Of a stretch of 64,000 bases of DNA, positions 42,440-53,256 are shown in pieces; the first letter of the stretch is position 1; every line of letters starts with the position of its first letter. The notes under the pieces were generated by a model, which was not told the DNA's origin, did no database searches, and worked only from the letters and a program-made list of their open reading frames with translations. This DNA comes from Favolaschia claudopus (taxonomy: Eukaryota; Basidiomycota; Agaricomycetes; Agaricales; Mycenaceae). The position numbers and the translations under genes were made by a program. The stretch is from contig JAWWNJ010000201.1 of assembly GCA_037176885.1 (NCBI GenBank), positions 124,001 to 188,000 of the forward strand, written 5' to 3'.

Positions 42440-43735
42440 CCATCGAGTCACGTGTACGTGACGTGACGCGTTACAGTAACGTGGGAAAGCGCGAAATTTC
42501 AGATTTGCAAAACAAAAATTGTATTTTTGCCGGTTTTGAGGGCCAGTATGAGAACAACTAGATCTTATGGTGCACATCGCATAAACACCACCAAATAGGT
42601 CCCATCACTGATGCCATCATTGATGTCTCAAATTGCCCAAGAACAAAAAACCAAATTTTATATTGCATTTTCTGTACTGAAATCTCATGGAGGGCTTCTT
42701 CAAAACGCTAGGGGAAGGACATAAGTTGCAGCCAATAGCTTTCCAACGACTTTGGGAGCATGTAACTCGGCGTCCGGACTTATGGATACCCAATAAGGAT
42801 ATGTGTCGTAAGCACACGTGAGTGATTGATTGATTGTATCATTGATGTCTCAAATCCATGCCGTGAAAAATATATTTATTGTGAGTTTTGAGCGGACGAG
42901 AAATCCCTCTAGAGGGTTTAGTCTACTATCTAATAGGAGTGTTTTGGCCAGAGGATCAGGCGTGGGAAGGCTCTGTCGATGTGGTGCAATAAATTTCGTT
43001 CCTGTTTGGTGGTGTTTATGCGATGTGCACCATAGTATGCCTTCAGACTGTGAATCCAGGGGCTATTTACCACATTTTCTCGATGCTTGCATGGTTTCCT
43101 GTCAATTTGCCGCGTGCCGGTACGGCCGAGTCATTGCCGGTGACAATGGAAGTAGGAGGCAGGACGGCCGAAAATGAAGCTGAGTTGTTTGCAGGTTCCG
43201 TTGAACAATGTCTCTGGACTGCATACACTTGTCTTCCCTATTAATGCTCCTTTCCACTTGAATGCCTCCCCATTTTCCCAAGAACAAAATTACATGATAT
43301 TGTGCAGTGGCCTTGTTTAAACCAAAATATCATTGTAACAGCTTTTATAAGTGTTTGAAAGTGTGCCAGAGGGACATAAGGCCAAGCAAAAAGCTCTACT
43401 AGCTTAAAAGAACATGAAAGAAATTGAAAAGAGCACGCCGGGGGCAGGCACGTGGTCGTGTTTGATCACGTTTACGCTTATGTAAGCGGGCGAAATCTTC
43501 AGCGCAAAAACATTTAACTGCGGCGGTGGCATTGAAAACTGATTTGGAGCACTTTTCCAAAAATCGGCTTAAAACATTTGATTGAGGAAAGTTATTCAAA
43601 GTTTGAAACCACAGAGTTGTGCAGACACCCAAATAGAACATTTCTGTGGTTCCACATCATTATTTTACCCCCGCCCTCCCGACTAGTAAGGGCGGGAGTC
43701 GGTGTCACGCCGTGACGGCACGTGACTCGATGGAT
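42440..43735. mobile_element. Element with 16-base perfect inverted ends
   Basis: TCCATCGAGTCACGTG at 42440-42455 and its reverse complement at 43720-43735. 1296 bases, no recognised coding region. It contains a nested MITE (42568-43032). No target duplication was identified. Confidence 0.55.
42568..43032. mobile_element. MITE with about 32-base inverted ends and TA target, nested
   Basis: TGGTGCACATCGCATAAACA at 42568 returns inverted, with one mismatch, at the 43032 end; TA at 42566-42567 and 43033-43034. TCATTGATGTCTCAAAT occurs twice inside (42618 and 42841). Confidence 0.72.
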
Positions 43736-44180
43736 GCGAATGTCGTCTACCTTAAACTTCAAACTTAAAGCCAGTATGAAAAATTGATGATGGCATCAAC
43801 CATCATTAGGGTTTGTTTCACTTTTGCGGAGGCGAAAAGACAAAGCTTGTTCAATTGCCTTGCAAAGGACAAGATGAGTTTGCTACACATCCATATTGCA
43901 TCCATACAAGAGGTGTCCATCCATATAGAGACGTTCTACAGTCGCGGCGAAATTAGATGCATTACCATATTAGGAAATTCCCATCAATTTCACTTCTTGC
44001 CAGCGCATCGTCGTCCTCAGCGTGCATGAGCTCGTCAGTCTTTCGTTATACAGCCTACTACGCCTCGCAAGCGATGTACCAAGACCCAATGAAGTGTGGA
44101 CGTCGGCTTCAAAGAGTATGTCGCTACCATTTATGAGTCCTTTTCCGAGCCATTTGCGCGAATTGAAAGAACTTGTCCTG
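43736..44180. other. Sequence outside the palindrome, with an extra copy of part of its arm
   Basis: 43940-43987 repeats, in the opposite direction, a piece of the left arm (44227-44272) beginning TCGCGGCGAAATTAGATGCA. No gene recognised. Confidence 0.5.
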
Positions 44181-45076
44181 TGGTCGCAGACCTTGTGAGC
44201 GTCGAGGAGAGCAGCGGTGAAGAATTTTTGATGGGAATTTCTAATGTGGTAATGCATCTAATTTCGCCGCGACCTGTACACTGTTTTTTAGTCGAAAGGT
44301 GATGACGGCATAATGTAGAGGCCTGCCATCTCGGCGTCAAAGACTTCTGATTTGGGACCCCCATCGGTCCGATTCTCGCTGTGCGCTCGCGGCCCCGGTG
44401 TATCCCACTGCCCTCTGCTCTCCAGTAGCGAGCCGTCGGAGTAAAATGCTAGGTGGTCGGGGTGGTGCTCATATTCGCCGACTTTTGCTTTGTGCGCTTT
44501 CGCCGCATCCTCCTTCTCGATTTTTCCCCTCGTTCGCATTACAGGGATTCCTGAAAATAATGACAATCACGTTGTTTTTTTTCGCGTGTTTCCCAAAAAG
44601 GAAATACAGCCTCCTCCCATTCCTTCTCGCGTTTCTATACCCTCTGGAGCACTGACAGACCATTTAGACCCAGAAACTCGTTGTTAGCTTTGTATTCAAG
44701 TGTCTTAGAGGCGGATATTGCCTCAACTTCAAACAAATTATATAGTAGCATGTGTCTAATCGTGTACTTAATAAGCAGAACACATACAGCGATGCCAATC
44801 AGCGAGGATGCCAGCAAGAAGCTAAGATGCAGCGGCGAGAGGAAGTGAAGGGACTGGGAGAATTTTGAGGAAGGACGCGCGAAGTTCGCGCCTAATGGAG
44901 AGGGAGCCAGGCGGATCTGCGGGAATACATGGCCTGAGCGTGTGAAATACATGAGCGCACAATCCTCCAGGGGATGGCCGCTGAGTTGGACGTCGTTGGC
45001 GCGGGAGATGCCAGGGAATGTATTGAGGCAAGGGGGGCCAGACAATGCTTGAAATATCGGGTAGGGAATCACATAT
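44181..45076 (-). repeat. Left arm of a 2.1-kb palindrome
   Basis: 896 bases that are the reverse complement of 45424-46323, differing mainly by one-base length changes. The spacer is 45077-45423. Confidence 0.9.
44288..44566 (-). pseudogene. LINE RNase H fragment (left arm copy)
   Basis: KVGEYEHHPDHLAFYSDGSL followed, after a shift, by GPKSEVFDAEMAGLYI: the D-G-S-L and E-V-F-D-A-E-M signatures of the RNase H domain of Tad1-like LINEs. No RT is joined to it. Confidence 0.65.
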
Positions 45077-45423
45077 CGACCGTGAACCGGAGAAATTGCA
45101 GAGTACAGCTTGCTGGGGAGACTGCGGAGAGATCAGATGTCCGATAAAAGAGATGTTTCAACCGGAGACATAGGTATGAGCGGAGTTGGCACGCACCGTC
45201 ATCCAAAGGAGCCATCACACCAACCATCCCAAATCTGACGGACTCCTACTCCATCGCGCAGGTTTGCGAGCCTTCGAGAGTGCACAGAATTCATGGAGAA
45301 TGCAAAAGGAGGATCTCCTAGCCCAGAGAAGTAGCGGAGAGCAACACAAGGGCCAGGAGCTCCCCAGGGTCACACGTAAACGCTATGGGGTGAATAGCGT
45401 TTAGTAAGAGGTAGAAGAGTCGC
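45077..45423. other. Palindrome spacer
   Basis: 347 bases, present once; no coding region recognised. CGCTATGGGGTGAATAGCG near 45382 is a small hairpin. Confidence 0.6.
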
Positions 45424-46323
45424 ATATGTGATTCCCTACCCGATATTTCAAGCATTGTCTGGCCCCCTTGCCTCAATACATTCCCTGGCATCTCCCGCGC
45501 CAACGACGTCCAACTCAGCGGCCATCCCCTGGAGGATTGTGCGCTCATGTATTTCACACGCTCAGGCCATGTATTCCCCGCAGATCCCGCTGGCTCCCTC
45601 TCCATTAGGCGCGAACTTCGCGCGTCCTTCCTCAAAATTTCTCCCAGTCCCTTCACTTCCTCTCGCCGCTGCCATCTTAGCTTCTTGCTGGGCATCCTCG
45701 CTGATTGGCATCGCTGTATTTGTTCTGCTTATTAAGTACACGATTAGGACACATGCTACTATATAATTTGTTGAAGTTGAGGCAATATCCGCCTCTAAGA
45801 CACTTGAATACAAAGCTAACAACGAGTTTCTGGGTCTAAATGGTCTGTCAGTGCTCCCAGAGGGTATAGAACGCGAGAAGGAATGGGAGGAGGCTGTATT
45901 TCCTTTTTGGGAAACACGCGAAAAAAAACAACGTGATTGTCATTATTTTCAGGAATCCCTGTAATGCGAACGAGGGGAAAAATCGAGAAGGAGGATGCGG
46001 CGAAAGCGCACAAAGCAAAAGTCGGCGAATATGAGCACCACCCCGACCACCTAGCATTTTACTCCGACGGCTCGCTACTGGAGAGCAGAGGGCAGTGGGA
46101 TACCACCGGGGCCGCGAGCGCACAGCGAGAATCGGACCGATGGGGTCCAAATCAGAAGTCTTTGACGCCGAGATGGCAGGCCTCTACATTATGCCGTCAT
46201 CACCTTTCGACTAAAAAACAGTGTACAGTCGCGGCGAAATTAGATGCATTACCACATTAGGAAATTCCCCATCAAAAAATTCTTCACCGCTGCTCTCCTC
46301 GACGCTCACAAGGTCTGCGACCA
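45424..46323 (+). repeat. Right arm of the palindrome
   Basis: About 900 bases, inverted copy of 44181-45076. It ends 39 bases before the ATG of the next gene. Confidence 0.9.
45937..46215 (+). pseudogene. LINE RNase H fragment (right arm copy)
   Basis: Same content as 44288-44566, in the right arm: HHPDHLAFYSDGSLLESRGQ, then in another frame SEVFDAEMAGLY. Confidence 0.65.
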
Positions 46324-46362
46324 GTAGCCAGAACAAGTACTTATTAATATTCTCTGCTCGCC

Positions 46363-49175
46363 ATGCTCACGACGAAGGTTGCGGGGTACAAGGGGAAGGA
46401 CTGTCCGTTCTTGGGCGGAACTGCCTACAGAGGCCATCCAGTACGCCTCCTCGCTTTATGGGTTTTCCGCCTTTCTACTCTACCGTGTCCGACTGCCGGA
46501 GTCCCAGATCATTAGCTACTTGGCATCTCACATCACTGCCCCCACCCGCCCACTCCCCGCCACTTGGGACTTCTACACCAACCCCGAACACAAACATAGA
46601 TATATCCCGTATCCAGAATACCTCATCTACGTTGCCGCTCGCGATGCGAAGGCGGTGGAGGCGTTGATGTGTGTTTGCACGCGGTGGGGAGTCACTCGTG
46701 AGTCCTCTAGCCCGAGTGTCCTTCGTAGTTGCTGACGACAAGAAACGAAATTTTCGCGCAGTGGAGCAACATCCATTTTGGACACACGCGATCCAATGCT
46801 TTGACCCGTATGGCGCGTGTGCGCATTTTGCGTGGTTCGCCACCATTTCCTCTGGCAATGCTACCTCATCCTTCGTTGCCACGACCCCCTTCCACTTCGC
46901 GCCATCTTGCACACCTCCTGTCTGCCCTGCCGCATCAATTTCCCGCAATCCAACACTGGGTTGGGGAGTGCGAGGTGGGACCGTCAATACGCTGCGGCTT
47001 GGGATGGTCAATGTCTGCGGCGAGCATTTTTCCAGTGCTGGCGGAGGTTCGCTCTTAACTCTCACAAATAAGGCCTTTACTAACGGTTGATCTCTCTCTC
47101 TCTCCTCTCCTCTTTTTTTTTTTATTTTAAAAAAAAAAAAATTGGTTGCCGATTTAGATGTGAATACGATTGATGTGAACTCGCGGGGCTCAAGGCGGGC
47201 AAGGGACGACGCGGTCAGGGTTGCGAGGGACGAGCTAAAGAGGGCGGAATGGGCCGTTGCGCAAGCGGTTGTGGTGGGGTGTGGGATATGAGGGGTGGCA
47301 GGGCAGTTGGCGACGCGGCGGCGGCGGGAAGCGGCCCCGGATTCGCCGGGAGTGGGAGTGTAGATCTTGTGTCTAGTCCGCGGGGAGCAACGAACGAGCC
47401 GCAGGCGCAGGCAGCGCACTTTCTTCAGCAAGCGCGTGCGGTGGTGGATCAAGCGTATCTGTGTCTCCAGCACGTCGAGCAGGATGCAGAGACACCACCC
47501 GGAGGGAGGGAGCGACTCGCCGGCGACACAGGTTTAGCAGAGAACGAGGATGATTGTGCATTTCCCGGGGCGAAAGCAACGTGTCGATCGTGTCGTGCCG
47601 AGTGGCTTTGGCGATGTGCGGTTCTGGATTGCGGGGTTGGCGAGGAGGGGCATGGCGTGGAAATGGTGAGTGGGGGTTTGCCGGTTACTGCGGGTGCCCT
47701 GTTCGTTGACGTCGACGTCGCCGATTTTTGCGGGGGCGAGAGGCGGAAAGACGACGACGGCGCAGGCGCACAGCTAACAGAGAGTCCTGGGCACGCGAGT
47801 GGATATGCCGGGGTACTTCTCGCCACAGGAGGATATGAAGGTGTTGGTTTCCGCGTATGTGGAGTGTGGGGAGGGGACAATTGAGCGTGTGCTGGGGACG
47901 GCAATGGAGAGGGGGTGGTTGAGGGCAAATACAAGATGGGGAGACCTAAGGAAGCAGGCTTTAGCGTCAAGGAAATTAAATTGGGGGATGCTGACGCCTC
48001 TGCCTTTGACGACACCCGCCCATACTAAAAACCAAAGGTCCGCTGGGTTTAGGGAAGGCGCACTCACCAGCAGGATGGCGCGTAGTAGCGTGGATGCGAT
48101 TAGGGACGTGCCGTATGCAAATGACGCGGCGGCGTGCACGGCGTACGCTAGCACGACCATTCGGACGAATGCTACGGACGAAGGACAGTTCGGAGCCCGG
48201 TGACGATCCCTTGGGGAATGAGGAGGATGAGTCGCTGGATATGGCGGTGAAGGAGATGGCGTTGACAGATTGGGCTAGGGCGAGGGTATTGGATGGGGCT
48301 TGGGCTGCGCCGGCAGATGTACATCATAGAATGAAGGACGGAGTGCGGCTGGGTTGGTAATTTTTCTTTCACTTATGTCTTGTTCTGACCGGTACTCGCA
48401 GCTAGGACGCCAATCCATACGTACCTGCAGTGCACCCTGTGCATTGGTCTGTGTGTTCCGACCCTTCAGCGCCGCGTGCGCCCCTTCTGCAGCAACGGAG
48501 GGGTCTGTACGAGCTATCGGCACTGTGGGCTGGATAGACGCAGCATCACAGTGCCCACCGGGCCTCCCACTCAGCCCCCACCAACCCAATGCCTTGCAGA
48601 GAAGGCAAATAACGCGTTCGTGAAGCAGATGCGCTCTATCCTCCTACCCGTCTTCAGCAACGTCGTCCGCCGCCTCGTGATTGACTATGCGATTGACCCC
48701 GTGGAGGTCCAGGCTTCTCTGCTTACTGGCGCTGCCAACAGTAGCAACCCCCCCCTCAGCATATTACACAGGTGCAGGGGAGAAAGCCTCTTCCCCCCCG
48801 CGATTTGTGCGGCTCGGATGACCATTGCGGAAGTGGTGCAGCAGTTGAGGGAGGAGGTGGGTCTATGGTTCGATGGGCCACAGCTGCTGCGCGAGATTCC
48901 ACATGTCCCCCCAGTCAATTGATCATCTGTCGCAGAATAGCAAGGAGGTACTCATCATTGTACGTCATTTATTTATTTATTTTTTCTTCGCGTGATTCGT
49001 TGCTTTTTATTAAATTATTTGTTTCTGTAGATATGGAGGGAAGCCTGCACGCCGCTTTACCAGTGCCGTTGCTCCATATGCGAGCGGCAACACTGGTCCA
49101 GGAGGCCGCTGCAGGGTGAGGACGAGCGATGCCACGAAGATCATCGGCGCAGGCGAAGGGTAACACGCCCAGACA
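46363..49175 (+). pseudogene. Conserved Agaricomycete protein of unknown function, frameshifted
   Basis: From memory this matches a conserved family of mushroom-forming fungi with no known function. Blocks in order: MLTTKVAGYKGKDCPFLG (46363), ELPTEAIQYASSLYGFSAF (46418), RYIPYPEYLIYVAARDAKAV (46599), an intron GTGAGT...CGCAG (46694-46758), HPFWTHAIQCFDPYGACAH, FLWQCYLILRCHDPLPLRAI (46849), CRINFPQSNTGLGSARWDRQ, VNTIDVNSRGSRRARDDAV (47161), CRSCRAEWLWRCAVLDCGVG (47582), GTIERVLGTAMERGWLRANT (47875), ALTDWARARVLDGAW (48261), ANNAFVKQMRSILLPVFSNV (48606) and the last exon IWREACTPLYQCRCSICER (49031). The reading frame changes at least five times outside introns, so the gene is broken, or the consensus has indels. 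The start lies directly beside the palindrome. Confidence 0.68.
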
Positions 49176-49384
49176 TTGGCGGGTTTGTGCAAAGCGACCC
49201 GGGTCGCTTTGGGACCACTCAGATCTCGACAACGAGCAGTCTCAGGTGTGAAGTCCCAGCGACCTAAGAGTGCCCCCAGGGCAGTACTCCTATAGGTCGC
49301 TTAGAGCTCACACCTGGTATCCTGTTGTTGTGAAGATCTGAGCGATCGAAAAGCGACCTGGGTCGCTCGCACAAACTCTCTATT
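49176..49384. mobile_element. Probable MITE with inverted ends
   Basis: GTTTGTGCAAAGCGACCCGG near 49180 and inverted CCTGGGTCGCTCGCACAAAC ending near 49376; further inside TCAGATCT and CAGGTGTGA also pair. TA follows CACAAACTCTC at 49381. The right end (GAGAGTTTGTGCG inward) recalls the GAGAGTTTGCG MITEs at 30107 and 35489. Confidence 0.6.
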
Positions 49385-50109
49385 GTATCATGCCCATGCA
49401 CGCCGAGGATGATAACGAGACGGGCGCAGTGAGCTTCGTGGCCAAGGAGATTCGGGCTGGGAAGTGAGCTAGCGGTGCTGGAGGGTATGGCCAGGATGAT
49501 TCGTTCTCGCTTGATGAAGCAGAGGATGAAACGATCAGGGACGAGAAGCCCTTCCTCTTCCATCCCACGCCAGCGACGTGGGCTGCGCCTCCGCACATCT
49601 TCCCGAAACTGTCCGAGGCAGATGGAGGGTGTGCGGAAGTACATCATCCTTCTTCTGCAATGACATTGCGGAAGCGCGCTTGCAACCTTCAGGGAGACCC
49701 GGTGGATGCGATGGATGCGGCTAGTGTGGGCTCTGCCTTGAAGCGTTCGCCTGTAGATTTGATCTGACTTTCGATGCAACCCATGTCATGGGAGGCGCGT
49801 GAGTTACAGTGACTTGCAGTGGCCGCCACTAAAAGTTCAACACGTGGTTCTGAGGCATCATCGATCAGGAGACTGCAGGAGTCGAGTATAGCGAGGCTCA
49901 GATGTATGAGTTTATAGGCTGGCCTGAGGGCTGCAATGCGATAGCTCAAGATGGGTATGGGCAACGCCCTATGATTTGATGACATCCATCATTATTTCCC
50001 AATTAGGAAGCTCCCGCCAAATGGCAGTCCCGTTTTCGCCCAAAACCTATCTCAAAAAGTAGATAGTTGACCCCCCTCGGACTTTTGGCCATTCGATGTT
50101 TTGCGCGAT
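49385..50109 (+). other. Unassigned coding-like stretch and intergenic DNA
   Basis: A plus-strand frame without its own start runs from about 49490 to 49766 and contains SLDEAEDETIRDEKPFLFHP and KLSEADGGCAEVHHP. It may be an exon of an unknown gene; nothing before or after joins it convincingly. Confidence 0.3.
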
Positions 50110-50226
50110 TTTATTTGTATTTGACAGAGGAATTTTCCTGATCTGTCCTAGTTCGTGAGATCAAGGTTGTAAATTCTGCAAAAATCATTATTTCGAGAAT
50201 TCCTCTGTCAAATACAAACAAAATAG
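50110..50226. repeat. Foldback repeat
   Basis: ATTTGTATTTGACAGAGGAA near 50115 and its near-perfect reverse complement at 50203-50226; partial complementarity of ACTTTTGG words continues outside. No TA pair or coding content identified. Confidence 0.6.
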
Positions 50227-51921
50227 GATGCTATGAACATCCCGCATAATTCCGAGGCCCAACTTTTGCCCCAAAAGTCATTCCGGGTTTCTGCTCCGAG
50301 ACACCGAATCAACACATACAAACAAGCGCGTGTCGCGGTGAATGAGATCCCAGACACTCAATCTAGGTTCAGGTATGGTATGCAGAACTCACATAAGTAT
50401 GGTAGCTGCGACTGGGGGCAATGCTCACTGCCGGTAACCTCCAGAGGGTCTGTGGTAAGTACATTTGCCTGAAAATAGATGCACGACTTTCCAACAACTT
50501 TGGCCTGTTTTTTTCATGGTTTTGACATGGGATCGATTTCTTTGAGTCTATATAGTACATTCCGCTTGCATTCCGCACCATCTAATCTAGAGAGAATAGA
50601 GGGAGAAATACGGGCTCGAGCGTGTACCACGAAATCTGTGGGAAAGTTGATTAGTCAGCGCACGATCTTCCTCGGAGCAATTGCCCATACCCCACTCAAG
50701 AGGCACGCGGAACAAAAGTTTCGGACATCAACCTCAAAAAGTTTTTGTCATGCTGTGCACATGAGGAGGAGGAGGGTCCGGATCACCGGTCCGCTACGGG
50801 AGGGCGGTCCCATCGCCTGTAAGGCCATTTTCGGTGGAATTGTAAGTTTCGGACGAAGAAAAGCCATCTCTCGTCATCATAACTGCCTCAGGCGTCAAAC
50901 GATCAATCCATTCATTGTGCGGGTCTGAGACCATAACATATAATTCTGAAGAGACAAAACGAAAGAGAGCATACAAAAATGGGAGGAACAGAAGTTTTTG
51001 TTTCGGCTCATTAACCATGTCTGTGGGATGCCTATGTACATAGGTCTGCACCCGTGCTGATTGACAGATGGCCGCGGGCCCCGTTTGATCCTGGCGAAGA
51101 TAACACCGATTAAGTCCGATAATCCCGAACAGTATCGAAAAGTTGAATGGCGCTCCTGGCACAAACTTGAAGGCTCTATCTCACGGGGACATAATTTTCT
51201 GGGGGGGCATAGGTGACATTCCTGACCAGTGCATTGAGGAGGAAGCTTTAGTTCATTATAGATGTGCATACTTTGATTGTTTTCGATGATTCATAGCCTA
51301 TGTTGAGCCTATGGGCTGCTAAATGCCTGCAGTTGCAGTCTTGAAATTAATACAGATGCCCTGAAAATTCGATTGGAATGTCCGGGTGCTCTTTTGCCAA
51401 CTCCCAGGCCACCGCCTGTTGATAAATATTTCAGAAAGGGACAACCTTAGTTGCAAAGTTGAGTACTCAGTAAATGATCGGAAATCCAATCCGAGGTAAG
51501 GTATGCGCAGGAATAGAGTGAATCGCGCGGAGCGCGGGATTTTTTTTTGGAATGTATGTCGGTCTTGGGGGCAGTTTTCAAGCCAAACGGGTACGGGAGG
51601 GTGTGGAGGAGGCAAATCAGCGGACATCAGGACACTTTAGCACAAGAAATTGGCCTGTGAACAGTGAGAATTGTCTTTTCTCGGCTCAGGGTGAAAGAAA
51701 ACTTAAAAAACACTCCCAGAGTCAGAAATACGGTAATCAGCTCCCCCCTACGACTGAGAGAGACGTGACGCGGTCGCGTCATTTGGTTCAGTTTGCAACG
51801 CCTTCGCCGAGTTGCCGGCGTTGACGTGAGAGATAGGTTTGAAATCAAAGGATTTTCCACGGAACGGGCCAACCTAGAGTCTATGCATAGCGTAGACTCA
51901 GAGGCTGCTGGAGCGTGAGCT
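50227..51921. other. Intergenic, nothing recognised
   Basis: Several open frames of 60-150 residues on both strands overlap without recognisable domains. No RNA gene or terminal repeat seen. Confidence 0.35.
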
Positions 51922-52057
51922 CTATAGCGCCAGGGATGCACTCAACATACCCCGCAGGCCAGACAGGAGTAATACAGGCTGGCCTGACTAGCTACAGGTG
52001 GAGGGAAGCCCTGGAGCGCTGTTAGGGTGATACTGCGGATGCAGTACAGAGTCTATG
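51922..52057 (+). repeat. R1-like repeat, left of the chromovirus insertion
   Basis: GATGCAGTACAGAGTCTATG (52038-52057) continues, across the chromovirus, in CTATGCTTAGAGGC..TAGCTCTGCTAGTCC (59167 on). The joined sequence resembles TGCAGTCCAGAGT...TAGCTCTGCTAGTCC of repeat R1, so the element landed in an R1-like copy. Confidence 0.5.
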
Positions 52058-53193
52058 TGTAAGGGCAACCTTTAGGACCACGAGATGTCTCGAGGGTCTA
52101 GCGAGGGAGAATCCAAAGTTAATTAAGAAGCTACTAAGAATACATCACACCCGCACCTAGCGAGGGAGAATCCAAAGAGAAGAAAGGCTGAGGATTCCCA
52201 CGCTAGGTGCAGTAAACATATAGTAACTAGTTCCCACAAGCTCGGAGCAATCGGCAATGATCCGGTATGAACGAAAATCGAAAACGAAAACGCGGCTAGC
52301 TGATATTGATCAGGCGGCCTTCCAGGCCATCAAGTCCATCAATTGCGAGGATTCAGAAACGAAAATGACCGGTTTCAACACGGCAAAGAAGCCGAAAGGA
52401 CTGGATTGATGTCACAGTCACAATGTACGTGGTCTATCGTGCTTGCCGAACGTGTCCGAGTGGCTGTACCAGGTCACGCACACGGCGTGCTTTAGCACTC
52501 TAAATTATCAATTGATTTAAGAGTGAAGATCACTCAGTGCAAGACTCAGTGCGCTCTGCACTTCAGAATCATAAAATAGAAATTTTTTACGACACCCATT
52601 CGTGGCAAACATGATATAGACGAACACTAAAGGCAAAACAGGAAACAAGAATGGACTACATAAAGTAAACAAATATTATTATTTTATATTTTGGTTAATT
52701 TGTGTTGGCTGCCGGCAGTAGCTAAGTTGCACGAGCATATCAATTTGCGGGGAAAAACGGCAATTTCGGGTACTTTTGGTAGCTGCGAGTACAAAAGCGG
52801 AGCATCGGAACCAACATACAGCCGTTTTGGAAACAATATACGGGTCTTGAGTGGTGCTCGTGCTTACGTTTCGATCGAGCAAGCATGTACGTGACCCGTG
52901 ACCCTTGGCGTGATGACATCATAGAGCCGACCTTGACTTGTTCCGTGCCGACTGTTTCATTTTCGTTTCTGAACCTGCTGCCGACGGGCACCGCCGGCCA
53001 TCTATACGCTATTCTATATATAGTCGTTTTCGTTTTCGTTCTTAGTATATACTCGCAATGATCCCGGGCCAAGTCACATGCCTTACTCCACGATGACATA
53101 GGGCTTTGGGGATTTGACGGGAAAGTGGGAAATCTGCAGGAGGCCTGCGTCATAGGTGGCTGTGTAGTGCCAAAAGAGGGAGTTCCCCTGACA
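52058..53193 (-). repeat. 3' LTR of the chromovirus, split
   Basis: TGTAAGGGCAACC at 52058 to TTCCCCTGACA at 53193, matching 58835-59166 outside the inserted DNA at 52264-53054. It contains the doubled GCGAGGGAGAATCCAAAG. Confidence 0.88.
52264..53054. mobile_element. DNA-element-like insertion in the 3' LTR, 9-10 base duplication
   Basis: Flanked by CAATGATCC (extendable to GCAATGATCC) at 52254-52263 and 53055-53064; the intact 5' LTR has it once. Ends GGTATGAACGAAAATCG and (inverted) GAGTATATAC..GAACGAAAACG are partly matched. A 9-base duplication suggests a Mutator-like element. No transposase inside. The left 157 bases recur at 13937-14097. Confidence 0.72.
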
Positions 53194-53256
53194 TCATCCC
53201 CCCCTTGGAATGCGGCGCCTCGACGCATAGATCGCACCTGAGCTGGAGTTGACAAG

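Noticed and set aside
46475..47473. A 332-residue minus-strand open frame
   Set aside because: It lies antisense to the recognised blocks of the conserved gene on the plus strand, crosses a T/A homopolymer tract read as FFFFKIKKKR, and has no domain. Treated as a shadow.
52449..52530. A tRNA-Ser/Leu-like start (GTGTCCGAGTGGCTG) inside the element at 52264
   Set aside because: Only the A-box-like part is present; there is no B box or T arm downstream.
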